NCBI GenBank assembly: GCA_023846275.1
Contig: CM043869.1
Location: 39,148,737 to 39,212,736 of the forward strand
DNA length: 64,000 nucleotides
Direction: 5' to 3'
DNA from: Vanilla planifolia
Lineage: Eukaryota > Streptophyta > Magnoliopsida > Asparagales > Orchidaceae
Below the pieces are notes generated by a model. It had not been told where the DNA came from. It did not search any database and saw only the letters and a list, made by a program, of their open reading frames with translations. Shown here piece by piece: positions 19,501 through 29,919 of this stretch. Each line of letters starts with the position of its first letter. The stretch's first letter is position 1. A program made the translations under genes and the position numbers.

Positions 19501-22500
19501 TGGCAAGACATGACACTTGGTATGCCACAGCACAAAGCTGTGAACAGAAGTCAATGCTTATGACAAAGTGGATACTTGGAGTGCCCTTGCTGTCCAAGAA
19601 ATCAATTATAATTTAAATGGAAAAAATTCAGTGTCAACTATCTTATAAAGTAGGAACACAAAAAGCTAAAAAATGATCATGTAAGCAAGCTTGAAGAGAA
19701 GAAATCAGTTAAAAGAACATGAAGCTAAAGAATGTAAATTAGGGAAAGACGATACAAGCTTCTGACAAGTTCAAAAAACAAAATGGAGAAAAAGAACTAA
19801 AAAATGTAAGAAAAATCAATAAGAAGCTGAAGCATATATAAGAATAATAAGTAAAAAAACAAAGAATATATACTTAAATTATCAATGTTAAACATTTGAA
19901 AACTCTGCAAGGAGCTTCTAGATCCCAGTACACCTACTCACCTACTCATCACATGCCCTTCCAAGTGGTAGTTTAAACCACTTCAATGGTGCACAAGATT
20001 GATGATCAAGTTAGGTGGCTTAAATTCAACAAAAGGAGTATGGGTTACCTCCCTTAACAAGCACATAGCACAAGCAAGCTTTGAGATGGGAGAGCTCAAG
20101 GAGAAGGAAAAAAAAAAAAAAGAAATAAAGGAAGAAAAGTGCTCTAATTTTGATCCAAATTTCTAGTTTTTCAACTTTTTTATGAAGTGCTCTTTACTTT
20201 CTTAATGCATTCACTCTTGATGTTTTTTTGTTGAATTCTTAAAATTTTTTATACCTCAAAGAAGACTTGTATCTTTCTATTTCTATAATTTTACTTCAAA
20301 AAATGTTTTACATTAAATTTAGCATAACTTTCTATTGTCTAATTTTTTCTTGTTTTTTTTATATTTAAACTTGGCCATTATTATTGTACAATCCCTTACC
20401 CCAACAAACAAGCATTAAATAAGATCATTACTATTAATGATTAAGATGAACAATACACCATAAAATTAAAAGTTTCATTAGGTTGACATGAACAATGTAG
20501 CGAGCCAACATGGAAGATTTCATGTTCTTCGAGGACTTATATGCTCCTATGGAAGGAAATAATGCCAAGCCGAAGAACATTTCCAAAGGAAAACAAAAAA
20601 CTATTTAATGAAATGAGATCAAACATATTAGATAATGGTTAGATGATGTCATATTCCAATGCATATCTGATGAGACATTATTGATTCCCATTTTGATTTG
20701 ATGATTACAACTACATTACAATAATGTTAACACTTATAACCCACATATATGACTTTTAAGTCTTGGTGAACCTGTTATAAGGATACAATCCAGACATGGA
20801 TATGTATGCTAAAAAAAATTGAAAAAGGACAAAACAAACTAAAGGTTGCCCTTTAAATTGCTATACTTTTTCTCTAGTATTTCATGCATGCATGATGCAT
20901 TAATCCAAGTATAACAAATTTGTTTGCTGAAATATGTTCTCAAATATTTGTTGTATTAGTATCATCTAGGATTCAACTAATTTTTAAATGAACCAAGCTA
21001 ATGCCGAAGCTTTCATCTTAGGTGCCTAGTCATTCACATGATTTGGGTTCCAACAAATTCAAATTGCATGAATGTTGGAAATTGTCTGAACACTTGCATA
21101 TTTTGGATTTTATTTGGATGAATTTTTTTGGACAAGTTAAATTCAATTAATATCATCAAATATGCCTAATTGCATGTAGAAAGCTTTTTTTTTAATATAT
21201 TATTTGGAATTTTCTTGAAGATTTTCAAATAAAACTTTTGAGAATCTTTTATTTGCCACAAAAATAATTTTTTTTGGCCAATTTTAAGATAATTTTGAAG
21301 CTCTACTCGGCTTTTCAACTCTAAATAAAACTTGATTTATATTCTTTGCAATATCTATAAGCTTTTACTGGCTCAGAAAGTGTTCCCTTGTGCCTTAAAA
21401 CATAAAAAACCTTCTCTCTTAATCTAAATGTTCTTTTTACCTTTGAGTAACTACTCTTTTTGTGAGATTTGTGATTAAGTCTTTGCAATATCTTACAATT
21501 AAAGTTTTAAGTGTTTACTATAGTAAAACTTTTTGTATTTGAAGGTTTTTTTTCTTGCATGACTTTAAGCTTTTAAGATCTTACTTTACAAGAAGATTTT
21601 TGTAGTACATTTTTTAAGATTTATACTTCAGCTTTGCTGTTTCCTTGTTTTTTTTTTTTAACTTGAGACTAAGGTTTTGTATTCAAAGTGTTACATTGTC
21701 ATATTTATACTATTAAAACCTTGTAGTCATTTTGACCAAACCATATTATTTTATTTGCTTTTTTGATAAAAATGGAGAGGTTAATGAAGCACCAAGCCTA
21801 GCCTAGGTTTGATCCTCAAGTGAAGTTGGTGCAAATTTCGAGTTTAATATCCAACCAAAAGGCTTCACGAGTGCTCCTTGCAAGTTTTCTTTTTGTTTTT
21901 CACCGAGCTTGGTTGTCAACAATCCCGTGGGTGGAATTCCCCAAGGAGCATAGGAACTGAACTAGGTTGATTCAAGTATCTAATCACCATATATCTTGGC
22001 ATTATTTTTCTCTTGCCTTTTCTACTCTCTCTCTCTCTAACTCAACTTTAAAAATATATATTCTCTACAAGAGATTTACTCGAAAAAAATATTTATCATG
22101 ATCATGAGCATTTCCTTAAAGATGAACCAAGTGTGCAGGAGCTTCTAAATTCTCTTCAAAACTCATTCATGACACTCTAGTAAATTGAGTATTTGATCAC
22201 TCAAGTGATTTTAATTTGACCAAAAGATAGTCACCCATTTAAAATTAGTTAACTTCAATCTCTTAAACATTTAACAACAACATATCCTCATTAGCATTCT
22301 TATGTTGCATTAACACACGTATTACTTATTGTTTGTTTTTCTTCTATCTACTAAAATTTCTTTAGCTTTATTATGCAAATATTTTATTTATTTTTCTTTC
22401 ACTAACTCATACAAACATGCTAGCCCCTTTTCTTCAATCTTGGGCCATTATCTCTCTACCTAAGAAAGAGTATCAAAATTGTGTTTTTTGGTTTAGAAGC

Positions 22501-25500
22501 CTAAAATCAATCCTAAAAGGTCATATCGATTCTAACATGATAAAAATCTTAATACTAGAAAGTTCACATTTAGATATTTGTTTACTTAGAGTCATCACAT
22601 TGCATTATAAATTATAAAAAAATGTTATTATTTCTATTACCAAGACAAAATAGATTAATTTTGTTCAGACAGAAAGAATTATCATGTTTTAAGCATTTTC
22701 ACTAAGAGTTTGGCTTAAAACAAAAAGTTTGCTTGCAGTTGGAATGTTACTAGCATTAGTCAGAATATCATGTATCACAACCATAATAAACACAGATGAA
22801 TGCTACCACTGGATACGCAAAGCTACTTGAAAGGAGATAAAACTTCTAAAGACTTATACTAAATAGGAATCCATTAGATGCAATAATCAAGACAATGCCC
22901 AAAGGAAAAGAAAACATTGTGTGACAACGACTCAGAATTATTTTGGTCTTTTTTGAAAGAGTTGGCCATGTGTTTCTTCATCGACAACTAGAGGAAGAGA
23001 TCGTGATTTGTTTCAAACTCTCCACACACATACTCAGCAACACTCATCACAAGGGCTTCTAGGTGGTAGCATAAACCATGTGAAAAATATTGATAGATGT
23101 GTATATGAATGATCAGGTAAAGACTTATGTTGTATAAACTCTTATAAAATGGGAGATGATTACCTTCTTTAGCTAGCACAATTGAATAATGAGCTCAACT
23201 AAGCAAACTAAAGAAAGAGAAGAAGGACAGAAGAAGAAAAATAATCTATTTTTGATCAATTTCTTTGACTTTCCACTAATGAGAATGTTCTTCACTATCT
23301 TAGAATATTCTTTATTAGTATTCGTCTATTAGAATTCTTCATGATTCTTTGTAATTTGAGAAAAAAATTTTATGTATTCTTATGCTATCTATTTTATCTC
23401 TAGATTTTGATTTAATCATTATTATTATTGTTATTATTAATAGAATCTCATTAGATAGTCCCTTGTGCCAATACACATGAAGTTCAAATTTTAAAATCAG
23501 AAAAAAGCTTATGAAATCTTATGCCATTGTCTCTATTTGTGTAGAGTTCAAAAAGTTACCTCACAATATTTAGAAAGATACTGCAAGCACCTTTGTGCAA
23601 CATGATTACCATTGTTGTTCTTCATTAGAAAAACTATGCCTGGCTCTAAAGATGATACAACCATAGAAATCTGCTCTGGAGTCTTCAAAGCTTCAATTAC
23701 CTTTTGTACTACACGAGTTCTGCACTTGATAGGAAAACATCAACAAAATAAAGTAAAGATTATATCTTACAATCAACATCTGAACGTATCAAAAAAAAGA
23801 GAGGTACCCATGCTTATCACAAGAGATTCTAACAAGTTCACCATTTTGCCCAGTAATGACTTTGAGTACGAGCATCATTTGCTCCTCATTACATACATCA
23901 AGAAGCTTTTGAAGGAGATAGTTCCCAAAAGGGTCCAACATGAGTTCAACAATCTCACAAATAATCTCCGAAAATATCTTGTCAATATCTTCCCGACATC
24001 CTTCAGTGAATTTTGTTTGCAAAAAGCGACAACCATCCTGATCCTTTGCCATTGAACATATTCTACCAACAACTTCGTCAACTGAATTATATTTTATCTG
24101 CATTGAGTTTGAAGAAATCCCACTATCAAGGTCATTAGGAGATGAACCATGATAGATTTGCCCATCTACCTTTGAGGATCCAGCAGGCAAACGATAAGGT
24201 TGATGGGCATGCACATTGAAATTCCTATCACTGTTTTCATCAAAGAGAAATGATTCATCATGTTTAAGAGGATCAGGCCTAAGAGATCTCACAAAGTTTA
24301 CTCCATGAGATCTTGTCAAAATCTTTTCCGGAAAACACTGATTCCCCATTTTATCAAGCATTTGATGCCCATGAATATCCCTAGCAGAACAACATGGCTC
24401 ATACGCGGATGACTGTTTGTGTCCTTTAAAAGAACAACAGTTCTCACCTCTCCTGCATGAATACCCTGCTTTGCTTGGAGTATAGTCCAACTGATTAAAT
24501 TCATTGTAAAGTGCATTAACATTCAAGTATGGATTTTGATTACGGCGCTCAAATTGATGAGCAGATTGAAAATCATAGCATGGCTGCACCCTATTTCTAA
24601 CCAAAGGCCCCATGCCAAAATTCATTCTCTTTCGAAGAACTTCAGGGTTTTGCAACTGCTTAGCGAGTAATAACTGTTGCTGAAATTGGCCATACTTCTC
24701 TTCCAAACCATGCCAGCCCACATTAGGCTGAGTTATGTGCGTGGGATGGGATTGAGCATGTACATGATAGCCAGGCCGAACAAAATTTGGTAGCTCTACA
24801 CCCTGAAAACTTGGAAGCAACTGACAATTATTCATGCCAGGATTGATTGGCATAGCCATGGTGTTTATTGGAACAAGCTTCCAATGTCCAGACAAGTCAC
24901 CCAACAAACTGTCTGTTGTTCTTTTTGGCTCATAAACATCAGGCATGACAAATTTCAAGCCAGAAGATTGTGATTCTAGCTGAACGTTTGGCAATGCCAT
25001 CCCATTCATGTTTCTTAATGAAGAAGAAAAATGGATGTCTGCAGCATCATATCCAAAGCTGTCCTTACTTACTTTGTTCGCATGCTGTTCATTTAGTAAA
25101 AAACTGCAATTAGAAGATATTTGACAGTTCTTAAATGGTGTACTAGAAAAGACTTTTGTTGATGGATTATCCTCAATATTCATATCCTCGAGTAAATGTG
25201 TCAAGGGATTTTCATCTGGTGGATTCGACTTATCTTGCTCAGCAATCACCTTAGGAATTTCATGACTGCTTCCTCTCCTTCTGATATTTTGATCATCTAA
25301 ACTTGTTGGAAAGGATGAGCCGCCATAAAGTAACATGCTCCCTTGACATTTAGCTGGCTTAGAAGAATTACAAAGATTGCTAACCTTGCTGCTTGAAGAA
25401 GGTCCTTTCTCCAACTCTTCAGGGATTAGATCCAATTCTTGAAAAGTACCATTGGGGCTTCCTTGCGCCGAAAGATTGTTTCCAGATGTTACATTTGGAA

Positions 25501-25546
25501 TTTCCCCAAGAAGTCTTTCAAACTCATCCATGTCTCCTCCTTCCAT
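16582..25546 (-). CDS. Pumilio (PUF) family RNA-binding protein
   Basis: Complete minus-strand gene. Coding exons in transcript order: 25546-23808, 23719-23560, 17351-17185, 17071-16813, 16701-16582; all junctions are GT-AG and keep frame, giving 814 aa. The start is the ATG at 25546 (MEGGDMDEFERLLGEIP, typical of plant Pumilio homologues), 29 bases after a 3' splice site in the leader. Residues 1 to about 480 are low-complexity, Ser/Asn/Gln-rich. Residues about 485-805 form a PUF domain with all eight repeats. The base-contacting residues are C506/R507/Q510, N542/Y543/Q546, T581/R582/Q585, N618/H619/Q622, C653/C654/Q657, N690/Y691/Q694, S726/N727/E730 and N764/Y765/Q768. These predict binding to the classic UGUANAUA element in 3'UTRs, so a cytoplasmic role in mRNA repression or decay is inferred. 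The closest named plant members are APUM7/8/12-type; the exact orthologue is unclear. Confidence 0.93.
19915..20240. repeat. LTR-like repeat, copy A, in Pumilio intron
   Basis: Shares with copy B (about 23.01-23.34 kb), in the same order and orientation: CTCATCACA, then a TGGTAG...TAAACCA block, a TTACCT...TTA block, AGCACA, a GAGCTCAA block, a purine-rich GAAGAAAAA block, then a run of TTTTGATC(C)AA, CTTT and ACT-rich words. Strongly diverged. The pattern is like a pair of long terminal repeats or two copies of a short dispersed element. Confidence 0.45.
23010..23340. repeat. LTR-like repeat, copy B, in Pumilio intron
   Basis: Diverged partner of the repeat at about 19.92-20.24 kb, in direct orientation, 3.1 kb apart. 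If the two are terminal repeats, the element would be about 3.4 kb and would lack recognisable coding domains. No clean target-site duplication was identified. Confidence 0.45.
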
Positions 25547-25575
25547 GACTTGAACAGGATGATCCGTACAGTAAC

Positions 25576-26460
25576 CTATAAATGTCAAAAAGAGCCAGGT
25601 CTTCTTAGCAATGCAAATCGACAGAAGAGTTCCTTAAGTCTTCTATTGCAATATAGAGCATTGCAGTTACTAATTAAATAAATTATTCTTCTCTGAACCA
25701 CATCCTCAAAAACAAATAGCATTAGAAATTCAACAAGTAGAAAACAAAATTTTTCATCAAAGAAAATAATTCACGAATGCCTCCTGACGAGCTCCATTCT
25801 TGAATGAGATTCCTATTCAATAAACAGAAGAATGACAAACACAACAAATTTTGACCTTAGCTATCATCAATCAATGTGTACAAGCATCAAGGACAAATAT
25901 AGTCGAATAGCTAATGAATTGCCCATATCGCCCATTCAGGAGACCACAATTCAAGACCCCAAAATTCCATTCCCTTCTTTGAACTGACCAAACCGACAAA
26001 AGAAAAACAGAACAATTAACTCTCGCTTGACTTCAAGAGATCCGATACTATAAATACATACAGCAGCGAGCCTTCTAAACAGACATCTATGAAACGAAAA
26101 GCAAATCACGTGATCCCGAGAGAAAAAAAAATCAGCTGTCTCGCGAAAACAATCCCGAAACATCAACAGTTAATCAACCCAATTCTGCGCTTTGATCAAT
26201 GTAATCCAAAAAACCAAACGCACCCCTTGAACATAGCTTCAAATGTGCCAAAAGCGCAAAACCCCTAAAACCCTGATTAATCCCAAACATGATCCAAAGA
26301 AAGACGGGACTCGTAATCCGAGTAGAAATCGAATACGCACGTATTAACAGAAAAGGAAAACCCCGTTAACGGGTATCAGAATCAGAAAGACACGATCGGA
26401 CGGCATCGCAATATGACCGAAAATAATCGGGCATGGCGTCGAGGACAAGACCACACTCAC
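25576..26460 (-). other. Pumilio 5'UTR intron
   Basis: Inferred leader intron. The acceptor lies directly before the exon starting at 25575 (TTTATAG on the minus strand). A good donor candidate (GGCA|GTGAGT) lies at 26460-26459. The intron interior contains telo-box-like AAACCCTAA-related words near 26.26-26.28 kb. The donor assignment is a prediction. Confidence 0.5.
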
Positions 26461-26659
26461 TGCCAATGGAAGGAGGCGATGTGCCAAAACGAACAATTGC
26501 GGAAGTTACCAAACTTCGAGGGAAGATGGACGAGTTTTGGGGATTCGGGACGAATGCGGAGGAGGTGAAGGCGTAGTGAGATATATCAAGAGTTCATCTA
26601 TAGAGGCGGCGTAACGAAGAAGCGAGAGAGCAGGAGGAGGTTTTTATCCGCGAGGACTG

Positions 26660-26690
26660 CTCTCTCTCTCTCTCCCGCTTCTCTCTCTCT
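26660..26690 (-). repeat. GA/CT repeat in the Pumilio 5' leader
   Basis: Two CT-dinucleotide blocks on the plus strand (GA on the transcript strand) at the predicted transcript start. GA/CT tracts are common in plant core promoters and leaders. Confidence 0.7.
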
Positions 26691-26713
26691 GTCCAATAGT
26701 ACTCCCAACTTTC

Positions 26714-26786
26714 CATATATACATCGAAGTCTTTAGAAGTGGGAGTTCTGGAGGAGCACATACCATGCATGCATACATGCATGCAT
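26714..26786 (-). promoter_or_regulatory. Pumilio core promoter: TATA box plus duplicated RY motif
   Basis: On the minus strand a TGTATATATGG TATA-like box lies at 26724-26714. About 40-70 bp further upstream are two perfect 11-base copies of CATGCATGCAT (26764-26774 and 26776-26786) separated by a single A. CATGCATG is the RY element bound by B3-domain factors (ABI3/FUS3/LEC2 class). Position and spacing are seen directly; a regulatory role is inferred. Confidence 0.55.
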
Positions 26787-26789
26787 AGG

Positions 26790-29700
26790 CTTTTCCTCCT
26801 CCGCTTTAACGGTTCTGTTTGCCCTTTGGGTTGGGTTTAGGTTTGGTTTAGGTTGTGCTTGGGTTTGCTTTAGGTTCGCTTTTGCTGTTGCTTTCAAAAC
26901 TATACAACCTAAAATTGATGTTTTTATTTAAAAAATTATTTTTTAAGTTTTTTTTGGGTTTTTTACGCATATTATTAAAAAATTATAAAACCCATTATTG
27001 GCTCAAGTAGAATAATAATCGTGTTTGTTACATCAATAAATCTAAAAATATTTATTAAACAATTTTTAATAACAAAAATCCTTACGTTTATATGCTCGAC
27101 CAGCTTAATTATCGACAAATCCCCAACTAATAAACAAAATTCTAACTTAGATGGCCTTGCTTAACACTTAAGAAAATTAAAATAGTACTAATAAATAAAG
27201 GAACCATGAGAGCCTGTTTTTATTGGGTCTGTTTGGGGGAGTTGTTGAAAAGCTTTTTTACCTTTCATCATTTGCCATTGGAGTGCAGTGTTACAAGATA
27301 TTTATAGACTTAAAAATAAGATTTATAATAAATATTTTATATTTTTAATTTACTAAGTTTGTAAACGAGTTCTCAAAATCACTTTTCAGAGTCAATCGTC
27401 AAACTTGACTTCAAAAAGCCGAAGAAACGAATGTTTAGCGTAGCAGAGACAATTTATTCAGTGGGACTTTTTAGGGTTGGTTTAATAGAGAGGTTTCTTT
27501 TCTTTTATAAATGACATTCAATTGGATCATTTAATACCGCGGGAGGTTTAGTTACGGAGATTACCCGAGCCATCTTATCAAAGAGAATTTACCGTGTGAT
27601 TCGTGCACGCTGGCCCGAACGGGTTGCACACATTAATTTTTCTATGTAATCACCGCCGTCCACGTGTCGCAGATCGGCCGGAATCGAATCCGGGGAGTGG
27701 TTTTTCACAACGTATTGGTAGTAAATGCACAACGCATGAGGATGACTCGCATATCAACATCTTCAACATCTCAAGAACATTGATTTCAAAAGACATTTAT
27801 TCACTTTTTTGCTTTAAAAAAATACATCAAATTGTGCTTTTTTTATATATAATTTTTATAAAATAGGTTGAAAAAACATTTATTTTTAAAACTTTGATTT
27901 TATATTAAAATAAAATATTTTTTTTTTATTGTTCCCAATTTCTCAAATGGAGCATCTTTGTGAACTTTTTCATGGGCATGAAGAAGGGAAAATCATTTAC
28001 ATCCCACATGGTGTACCTAAAGCTTTCACATTTTTGTACATGTTGCAATATTAATGTGAGGCCTTGAAGCAAAATTAGAAGGCCTATGCTTCCCACATTT
28101 GTTGCATACAACGTGATTTGTGTTTGGCATTAGCTTTTCTTCTTTTGCAAGTGAGAAGTAAACACTGGTATACAAAAGATATTAATTGAACTAGGAGAAA
28201 AAAAGGCAATTGAGAGCGAGAGAAAATGACAAAGGAATATCTACATGAGGACATGCCTACTAAGATCTCATCATACTTGCTTCTATCCAACGATAAAATA
28301 ACATAATAAGAAGAAAGTCGTCAAGAATAAAAAGTACTAGTTAATTTAAATGTCAATAGGATCATGCAGAAGTTGATTGAAGTTAGATTTGTTATGAAAA
28401 AAAGAAATATAGTTTAATGTAAAATGATTTTTTTACATCATGATATAGATATTAAGATAATTATGTTTGACAAATATCATGTAAGAATATTAGATTTTAT
28501 GATATTAATATTTATTATAATGTCATTTAGAAAATTTAAATATTTTGTTCAAAGATATCATTAAATAATATTAAAAAATTTTGAATAATATCTATATATT
28601 AGATATCAATGAACAAAGAGATAAACGAATGATTATCAAATAAATTTATATTTTCAGAATAATAAATAGTTTAATTTTATCTTAATAGTGCAAAGATATT
28701 GATTTGTTTTGGGTCGAATATTGTTTTGTGAAAAGCAAACTTAGATTAGCATAAATAGAATTTTATGAAAAAAAGAGCTTTTAAACATTGAAGGAAATTT
28801 TTTTAATGAAATTAATTATCAAATAGTTTCTCAAACTATCAATATTATTTGTTAACAATTTCTTATATTTTTATTCTTCTCCTATGACATTATGAGATTG
28901 GTTTCAAAATTTTATTTACATAGATTTTTTTTGAGTTTTAAAAATAAATTTTTGAAAAAATAACTTTATATGAAATTAAATAAAATGCTCATATGAATTT
29001 CTTATTTAATTTTTAATATTTTTAAATTAAAACTTATAAAAAAATTGGTGCTCGTTTTACGAAAAAAACCTAAGGAAATCATAAAATTAAGAAGAACTCT
29101 ATCATTCTCATTTTTCTTTCTATTTGGGTCCTATGATTTAAAAAATACTAACACAAAACCAGGCTTTGTTTATTTTCGAATTAAAAATTATTTAAATTTT
29201 CATACTCTTATTTAATTGAAGACTTTTAACTGTTAAAAAAACGAAGCTCACAGTTATGACATTTTAATATCAATTTCGTTATACTATAAAATATTTAAGA
29301 TTATTGGATAAATTAATGGTAGCATTTAAAAGGGTTATAACGAACACTACCTGCCCTAAGCCGAACTCGGTCTAGACCAGAAGGAAAAACTTCGTTATCC
29401 GCAAAACCTTCATTTACAAATAAATTTTATTTTTATTTAAATCATCAAAAGGATTAATATCATACGAGTGCTATTAATTTGGTCTTATATGAAAAAGAGC
29501 ATATAAAAGCAGTATACAATAAAAATAAAACATTAATAAGAAATATTTCTTAAACTTTTTGTATTTTTGAGGTTGAAAAAATTAAAATTCTAATTTGAAA
29601 TATGATTTATAAGGAAGTTTAAATAGTTCCATATATTATATTTAATTGTTTGTTGATGAAATTTGAGATATGAATGTAAATATGATAAAATTAAAAAAGC

Positions 29701-29857
29701 TATATATTATTTATCCTATCTAATAATATTTCCATTTTTTGTGTAATCATTTAATTAAATTATCTCAAGCATCGCACTCAGTTAATTAATAATATAATTA
29801 TTTATTAATTAAATTAATGTTGCTATTATTTTAAAATTTTCACATCCATTTTCACTT
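26790..29857. other. AT-rich intergenic DNA
   Basis: No gene recognised. A GC-richer island lies at about 27.54-27.73 kb, including a CCACGTGTC G-box-like core near 27.66 kb, with no coding or tRNA structure. A possible gag relic at 27.93-28.29 kb is listed separately. The rest is AT-rich, low-complexity DNA. Confidence 0.6.
27930..28290 (-). mobile_element. Possible Ty3/gypsy gag zinc-knuckle relic
   Basis: The minus strand carries a short Cys/His-rich stretch (CNKCGKH-type start followed by a second Cys-rich block) in the order seen in the double zinc knuckle of plant gypsy gag proteins. It is short, broken and without visible LTRs, so this is a tentative fossil call. Confidence 0.3.
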
Positions 29858-29858
29858 A

Positions 29859-29882
<24 letters not shown>
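29858..29882 (+). repeat. A25 homopolymer
   Basis: Run of 25 A residues just before the leader of the ECT-like pseudogene. Because it lies at the 5' side of a gene copy that keeps its introns, it is not a retrocopy tail. Confidence 0.85.
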
Positions 29883-29889
<7 letters not shown>

Positions 29890-29919
29890 GCAAAATTCGA
29901 AATGGGAAACGGAGGAGTT

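Larger units (their letters stand above)
17352..23559 (-). other. Pumilio intron 3 (6.2 kb)
   Basis: This intron separates the exon ending in KYCE from the exon starting FLMEAA. It is AT-rich and contains no conserved open frame. It carries two diverged copies of a roughly 300-bp repeat in the same orientation (about 19.92-20.24 and 23.01-23.34 kb), listed separately. The sequence between the two copies has no recognisable coding domain. Confidence 0.75.

Noticed and set aside
27660-27730. tRNA T-arm-like sequence with CGAATCC
   Set aside because: The loop does not fit TTC-purine-A spacing and no cloverleaf can be formed from the flanks.
29858-29882. A25 tract as evidence for a processed retrocopy of the YTH gene
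   Set aside because: It lies on the 5' side and the pseudogene keeps its introns, so it is unrelated to retrotransposition.
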